From positions 372,001 through 436,000 of the forward strand of contig NGZR01000005.1 in the NCBI GenBank assembly GCA_002197995.1: a stretch of 64,000 nucleotides of DNA. Reading direction: 5' to 3'. The translations under genes and the position numbers were made by a program. A model generated the notes under the pieces. The model searched no databases, had not been told where the DNA came from, and worked only from the letters and a program-made list of their open reading frames with translations. This document shows positions 59,507 through 64,000 of the stretch, in pieces. The DNA is from Gaeumannomyces sp. JS-464 (Eukaryota; Ascomycota; Sordariomycetes; Magnaporthales; Magnaporthaceae). Within the stretch, counting starts at the first letter, position 1. Each line of letters opens with the position of its first letter.

Positions 59507-61739
59507 ATGGACAAAACGCTCCAAGCCTAGCGCCGAGGCTGGGCCCTCGGGGTCTGCCGGAAAGATTTCAGACCCCCGTTTCGCGAGCTTCGAGACCGAC
59601 CCGCGCTTCAAGCTCCCGTCAAAGCGTTCGGCCAAGACGAAGCTCGACAAGCGCTTCTCGCGCATGCTAAAGGACGAAGAATTTACTGCGACATCCAAGG
59701 TCGACAGGTACGGTCGCAAGCTCAAGAGCGACTCCAAGAAGAAGGCTCTGGAGAGGCTTTACGAGCCCGAGGAGGAAGAGAGCGACGGCGACGACGATAG
59801 CGAGGGCGGGGATAAACCGGAGGAGCTCGAGGTCGACGACGACGAGGTGGTAAAGCGTGAGCTTCGCGCAGCCGACAAGAATACGACCCGCGCGTGGCGG
59901 CGGCTTCGACACATCCGATTCCGAGTCTGACGACGACGACGATGACGACGAGCCCGATGCCGAGGTGGACGAAAATGCGGGGGCTTCCATTCAGAGGTTC
60001 CAAGACGAGCAGGCAGACGTGCCCCTAGGCGATGTGACAAACAGGATAGCCATCGTCAACATCGACTGGGACAACATCAAATCGACAGATCTTTTCGCCG
60101 TCTTTTCCAGCTTTGTTCCTCAGGGAGGCAGGATAATAAAGGTCTCGGTGTATCCCAGCGAGTTCGGCAAAGAGAGGATGGCGCAGGAGGAGCTTGAAGG
60201 TCCCCCAAAAGAGATCTTTAAAAGAAGTCAGGGGACGGGGACAGCGAAGAGGACAGTGAAATGGATGACGACGAGGAAGGCGACGAGGAGGGCGACGAGG
60301 ACGAGGATGAGAAGATCAAGGACGAGCTCCTAGAGGAGGGTGACGACCAGGACTTTGACAGCGACGCCCTGAGGTCCTACCAGCTTGACAGACTAAGATA
60401 CTACTACGCAATCATGGAGTGCAGCGACGAGGCCACTGCCGAAACGATATACCGCGAGGTTGATGGGCGGGAGTATCTGGCCTCGTCCAACTTCCTGGAC
60501 TTGCGCTTCGTCCCCAACGACACCACATTCGATGACGAGCCCAGGGACGAGTGCACCGAAGTCCCGGCCGGCTACAAGCCCGTCGAATTCGTCACCGATG
60601 CGCTGCAGCACTCCAAGGTTAAGCTGACCTGGGACATGCACCCGGACGAGGTGGCCCGCAAAGACTCGATCGACCGTGCCTTTAAGGGCAGCCGCAACGA
60701 CATTGCCGAGAACGACCTGCGCGCCTACCTGGCCAGCGACAGCGAGGATGACGACGAGGGTGAACCGATCGAGGAGGTTGACGCCACCAAGGAGGACGGC
60801 GGTGCAGCCCCTGAGGCCGAGCCTAAGCTTTCCAAGAAGGAGCTGGCCCGCCGCAAGATGCGTGAGGCTCTGGGCCTCAAGGAGGAGCCCTCAGGGTCGT
60901 CCAAGAGCGGCAAGCCCTCGGGCCCGGTCGGAGAGATGCAGATCACCTTCACCCCGGCTCTCTCTGGCAAGGCCGCCGCCAAGGAGCCCCAGGATGAGAC
61001 TACGATTGAGAAATACGCCAGGAAGGAGCGCGAACGCAAGGAGCAGAAGCGCGAGAAGGCCCGTGCAAGGCGCGAGGGTCGTGACCCCGACGCCGCCCCA
61101 GAAGCCACGGAGCCGCAGACCGCCGGTGCGGAAGAGGATCTGGGTTTCGACGACCCCTTCTTCACGACCGAGAACCCGGACAAGGTGGCAACCAAGTCAT
61201 CGATTCGGAAGGAGGAGCGGCTCAAGAAGCGCCAGGCTCGGGAGGCTGAGGAAAAGCAGAAGAGCGCCGAGCGGGCAAAGCTCGAGCTTCTGATGGAGGA
61301 CGATGCCGACGCGACGGCAGCATCGGCCGGTGGTGGTGCCAAGGGCATGAGCCACTTCGACATGAGCGAGATCCTCAAGGAGGAGAAGCGCAAGGGCAAA
61401 ATGCTAAAAGGGAAGAAGGCCAAGCAGCAGGCTGCCAAGGATGCCGAGAACAGCAAGAACCTGCTGCAGGAAGGGTTTGAGATGGACGTGGATGATGAGC
61501 GGTTCAAAGCCGTGTTCGAGGACCACGAGTATGCCATTGACCCGTCCAACCCCAAGTTCAAGGCCACAAGCGGCATGAAGAAGCTGCTCGAGAAGGGGCG
61601 GAGCAAGAGAAGGCGAACTGATGAGGGGAATGCCGACGACGGCTCCTCGAAGGGGTCTAAGAAGGCCAAGGGGGCGGCAGGCTCAGGCGACCTTGCTGGG
61701 CTTGTAGAGTCGGTCAAGAGGAAGTCCAAAAAGCAGTAA
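59507..61739 (+). CDS. ESF1: Pre-rRNA processing factor Esf1, frameshifted in its N-terminal third
   Basis: Near the ATG the frame must change to read KRSKPSAEAGPSGSAGKISD then PRFASFETDPRFKLPSK and KLDKRFSRMLKDEEF, the Esf1 N-terminal signature. Then KVDRYGRKLKSD, acidic stretches, NRIAIVNIDWDNIKSTDLFAVFSSF (RNA-binding-like), YQLDRLRYYYAIMECSDEATAETIY, VTDALQHSKVKLTWDMHPDE, and the C-terminal NUC153-like motif DERFKAVFEDHEYAIDPSNP ending in basic residues. Esf1 acts in the nucleolus with U3 snoRNP in 18S rRNA maturation. Frame changes lie near 59512, at two points about 59893-59905, and near 60212 (A run); downstream of that about 1.5 kb is clean. No intron identified. Confidence 0.9.
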
Positions 61740-62583
61740 AGCCAGGCACTGGCGATGTTACAAAATTCTAATCGAGCCGATTCCGATTCTGCGTTTATGA
61801 CTCCGACTTTCCAACCGTGCCACCATCCATCTTACGACGCATGATTTCACCAGCAGCGACATGCGGTCAAAGACTGCTAACTTTAAACACCGTGTGAAGC
61901 TTCGTGCTCCGCGACCATGGTCAAGGCCGGAATGGGTGTCTGCCGCTGCTCTCCATTGGTTCACTCTCGCGAGGATTCTACTATGAGTATTCCCCAGGAA
62001 CTCCGCATCCTCCACTTAAAAGGCGAGTTTCGATTTGGCCACGCCTTGATCGTAGGAGTTGTGACTATGTGCCACCCTGATGACGAGTCTTGGATTGGTC
62101 ATGCAATAGCTCACAGCTAGTCGACATTGTGCGGCTCTGGTATGGCACGGTCTATACTCCCTTCTCGGGTTCCTGGCCTGCTGCCAGACGGGAGCGTTGG
62201 AAGGGCTCCTTACTAAGCTTCACGTGTAGGACAACCAGGACTCAAAAAACGTCAGTGGTTACTCTCCGATCACCGCCTCTGTTTCGGCAGTTCATAGGCA
62301 ACGTTGGCCACCAATGATTTCGCCTGATAGTACGTTTTTGTGGGGGACAAGATCTGTGCCAGGGTGTCGGCTTCAGGTCATTCTAAATAGGCCCGGGCAC
62401 ACATGCCCATTCGTTCGCGGGGATAAAAGGCCCATGTAAGAAAGCCCGCTTGGGTTTCTGCTAGAGTCGCCTCGGTGATGCCAACTTGAATGTCCATGGA
62501 CAGTCCCCAGCTTGACATCTCGAATCTCCGCATGGTTTCCCTTTGCAAATGTTGTCTCAGAGCTGATAGTTGCACCACTAAGC
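61740..62583. other. Intergenic region, about 840 bp
   Basis: 3' flank of ESF1 and promoter of the next secreted protein. No gene seen. Confidence 0.55.
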
Positions 62584-63489
62584 ATGGCGTTGCTCGTCAT
62601 CATCCTCTCGGTCCTCTTCGCGTTCGCGGTAGGCACCCCTTTCCACCGGCTCTGCTCAAAAAAATAGCCAGCACACGCAGGCGTGGCACTACGCATGCAT
62701 CCGTACTGACCCGTTTCACCGACACTATCTCTTCTAGGCTTCAGCACCTGCGGCTCTAGATGGCTACGAGATATACACCCCGACCTGGGTGGCCGAGGTG
62801 CGGCCGCAGGGCGAGGTGGTGGAGCTCAACGGGACGATCCAGCAGGTGCACGCGCAGCTCCTGAAGCTGAACCCCAACTACAACGCCGACTTCAACATCA
62901 ACATGGAGGGGCTCCGCCACGTCCACGAGGGGTGGACCATGTTCTGCATCAACGACGGCTGCCCGCCGACGACGACGACGGCGACGACGTCGTCGTCGTC
63001 CAGGCTGCTCCAGGACGACAGGTCTACACGTTCCGCGGGTTCGTGCAGACAAAGTGCCTGCACCACGACTCGCTCGCGCGCATGAAGGCCATCGACGAGG
63101 GCGTCTGGTACCTCCGGAACGTGAGGAACGCGAAGCCCAAGAACGGGCCCGGGCCAAACAACTGCGGGCGCGTGAGTTGCAGCTGGGCGGCTGGGATATA
63201 CTGGTGCAACGATGTCTGTCCTCTCTCTTCCACACACCGCGAGAAGAAGCCCAAAGCTGACCCGTGTCCCCCTCCGGGACCCCCAAAACCTGCAGCACAT
63301 CGAAGAGCTCGAAGTCTACGAGTTCAACACCATCGCCGACGGGGCCCACTGGGCCGCACACATGTGCCAGTTCCACCCGCCAGGAGTCGAGGTTGTCAAG
63401 TGGGAGGCGGTTCGGCGCTCCATGTGGACAACTGGAGAGTCGTGGTTATACATGACCCGAGCGATGGATGCGACATACCCAAGGAGTAG
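62584..63489 (+). CDS. Secreted cysteine-containing protein of unknown function, two frameshifts
   Basis: Exons 62584-62628, 62738-63213, 63296-63489. Exon 1 encodes only the signal peptide core (MALLVIILSVLFAFA). The mature chain starts near LDGYEIYTPTWVAEVRPQG and contains MFCINDGCPP, QTKCLHHDSLARMKAIDEGV, WYLRNVRN, NCGRVSCSWAAGIYWCND, EELEVYEFNTIADGAHWAAH, MCQFHPPGVEVVKW and finally LHVDNWRVVVIHDPSDGCD. Cysteines appear paired, and the V-S-C-S...W-C-N-D and N-W-x-V-V-V...C pattern resembles a widespread but uncharacterised fungal secreted family. Exons 2 and 3 are each one base short (near 63005 and 63410). The intron 2 donor is GTCTGT, non-consensus at +3. No enzyme motif recognised. Confidence 0.7.
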
Positions 63490-64000
63490 AGGTGAGGCGA
63501 GGACTTGGGTGATTGAACTGTTCTTGGTATGGCCGTCCTCGCTGCTGGATACTGCACGCTCTTCCAACTCTGCTCCACATTCTTGCCTTTGCGCCTCTTA
63601 AACGGAGGCCAGACTTATTTCCTCTTTTATTCTCCTAGGTTGTCAACACATAGTGCATCTTCTGATATCTATCTCTCTCCCAACCCGCGTGCAGGCTGAC
63701 CACTGCACGACGCAGGCCCAGCATCACAATCCCAGGGGGGCGGGATTTGCCAAGAGACTAAACGAGGGAGTATGAGCAAGTTAACGGCCTCAATCTTGCG
63801 CCATATTGGTCGATAGCCCTGACTGCACACACCTGCCATTCGGTTCGGTGCACCCACGTCCATCTGTTGCTAGGCAGGTATGCTGTTGTATGTAACTGAC
63901 CTGGGCTTGCAATGTCCAGCCAAGCGGCCATGTCGGGGGATAGCTGTCCGCAACAGCAGCAACTCTTCTCATAAATAAAGAAGGATGTAGCCTAGCCATC
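63490..64000. other. 3' flank to window end
   Basis: No gene supported in the last 510 bp. Confidence 0.5.

Overview
The window is nuclear DNA from a filamentous ascomycete (Pezizomycotina, most likely a Sordariomycete). The genes are GC-rich with strong third-position GC bias. Introns are short (about 50-140 nt), with GTRNGN donors and CTRAC-like branch points. Several genes are diagnostic of filamentous ascomycetes: PKC1 with HR1-C2-C1 architecture, FTA2, a HeLo-domain protein, SHE9, ESF1, PAT1, GT15 mannosyltransferase and small secreted cysteine proteins. I cannot name the species from sequence alone. No rRNA, tRNA or CRISPR array was recognised.

Layout. 1-1.1 kb: 3' part of an FAD monooxygenase. 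3.0-3.6 kb: a secreted protein with internal repeats and dibasic sites. 4.9-13.4 kb: a signalling block holding a divergent kinase, an AIG2-like/ankyrin reading frame that probably belongs to the adjacent Ser/Thr kinase gene, and, divergently, a HeLo-domain protein with a pseudokinase C-terminus. 15-17 kb: a DAL5-type MFS permease. 17.5-20.4 kb: an unknown protein with a frame-shifting tandem duplication, and an FTA2-like kinase-fold gene. 22-24.5 kb: a DUF3237-like secreted protein and SHE9. 25.3-29.3 kb: PKC1. 32.1-35.1 kb: acyl-CoA dehydrogenase and mitochondrial ribosomal protein uS12m, divergent. 35.7-37.3 kb: GT15 mannosyltransferase. 40-42.7 kb: PAT1. 43.6-45.1 kb: RPC37. 46.5-50 kb: a small secreted protein, a repeat-bearing GPI-anchored protein, and an 826-bp transposon-like element with ~47-bp inverted repeats and an 8-bp target duplication. 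50.6-55.2 kb: alcohol dehydrogenase-like and asparagine synthetase-like enzymes. 56.5-63.5 kb: a six-cysteine secreted protein, a disordered protein, ESF1 and a larger cysteine-containing secreted protein.

Most of the housekeeping set concerns basic growth: cell-wall integrity (PKC1, GT15), mitochondria (SHE9, uS12m, acyl-CoA dehydrogenase), RNA metabolism (PAT1, RPC37, ESF1) and kinetochore (FTA2). The accessory set is signalling and secretion.

A caution runs through the whole annotation: about half of the genes, including essential ones, carry isolated single-base indels (almost all deletions) that break an otherwise well-conserved reading frame. This is best explained by uncorrected sequencing errors. 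CDS spans below are gene spans from start to stop; exons are given in the evidence where I could resolve them.
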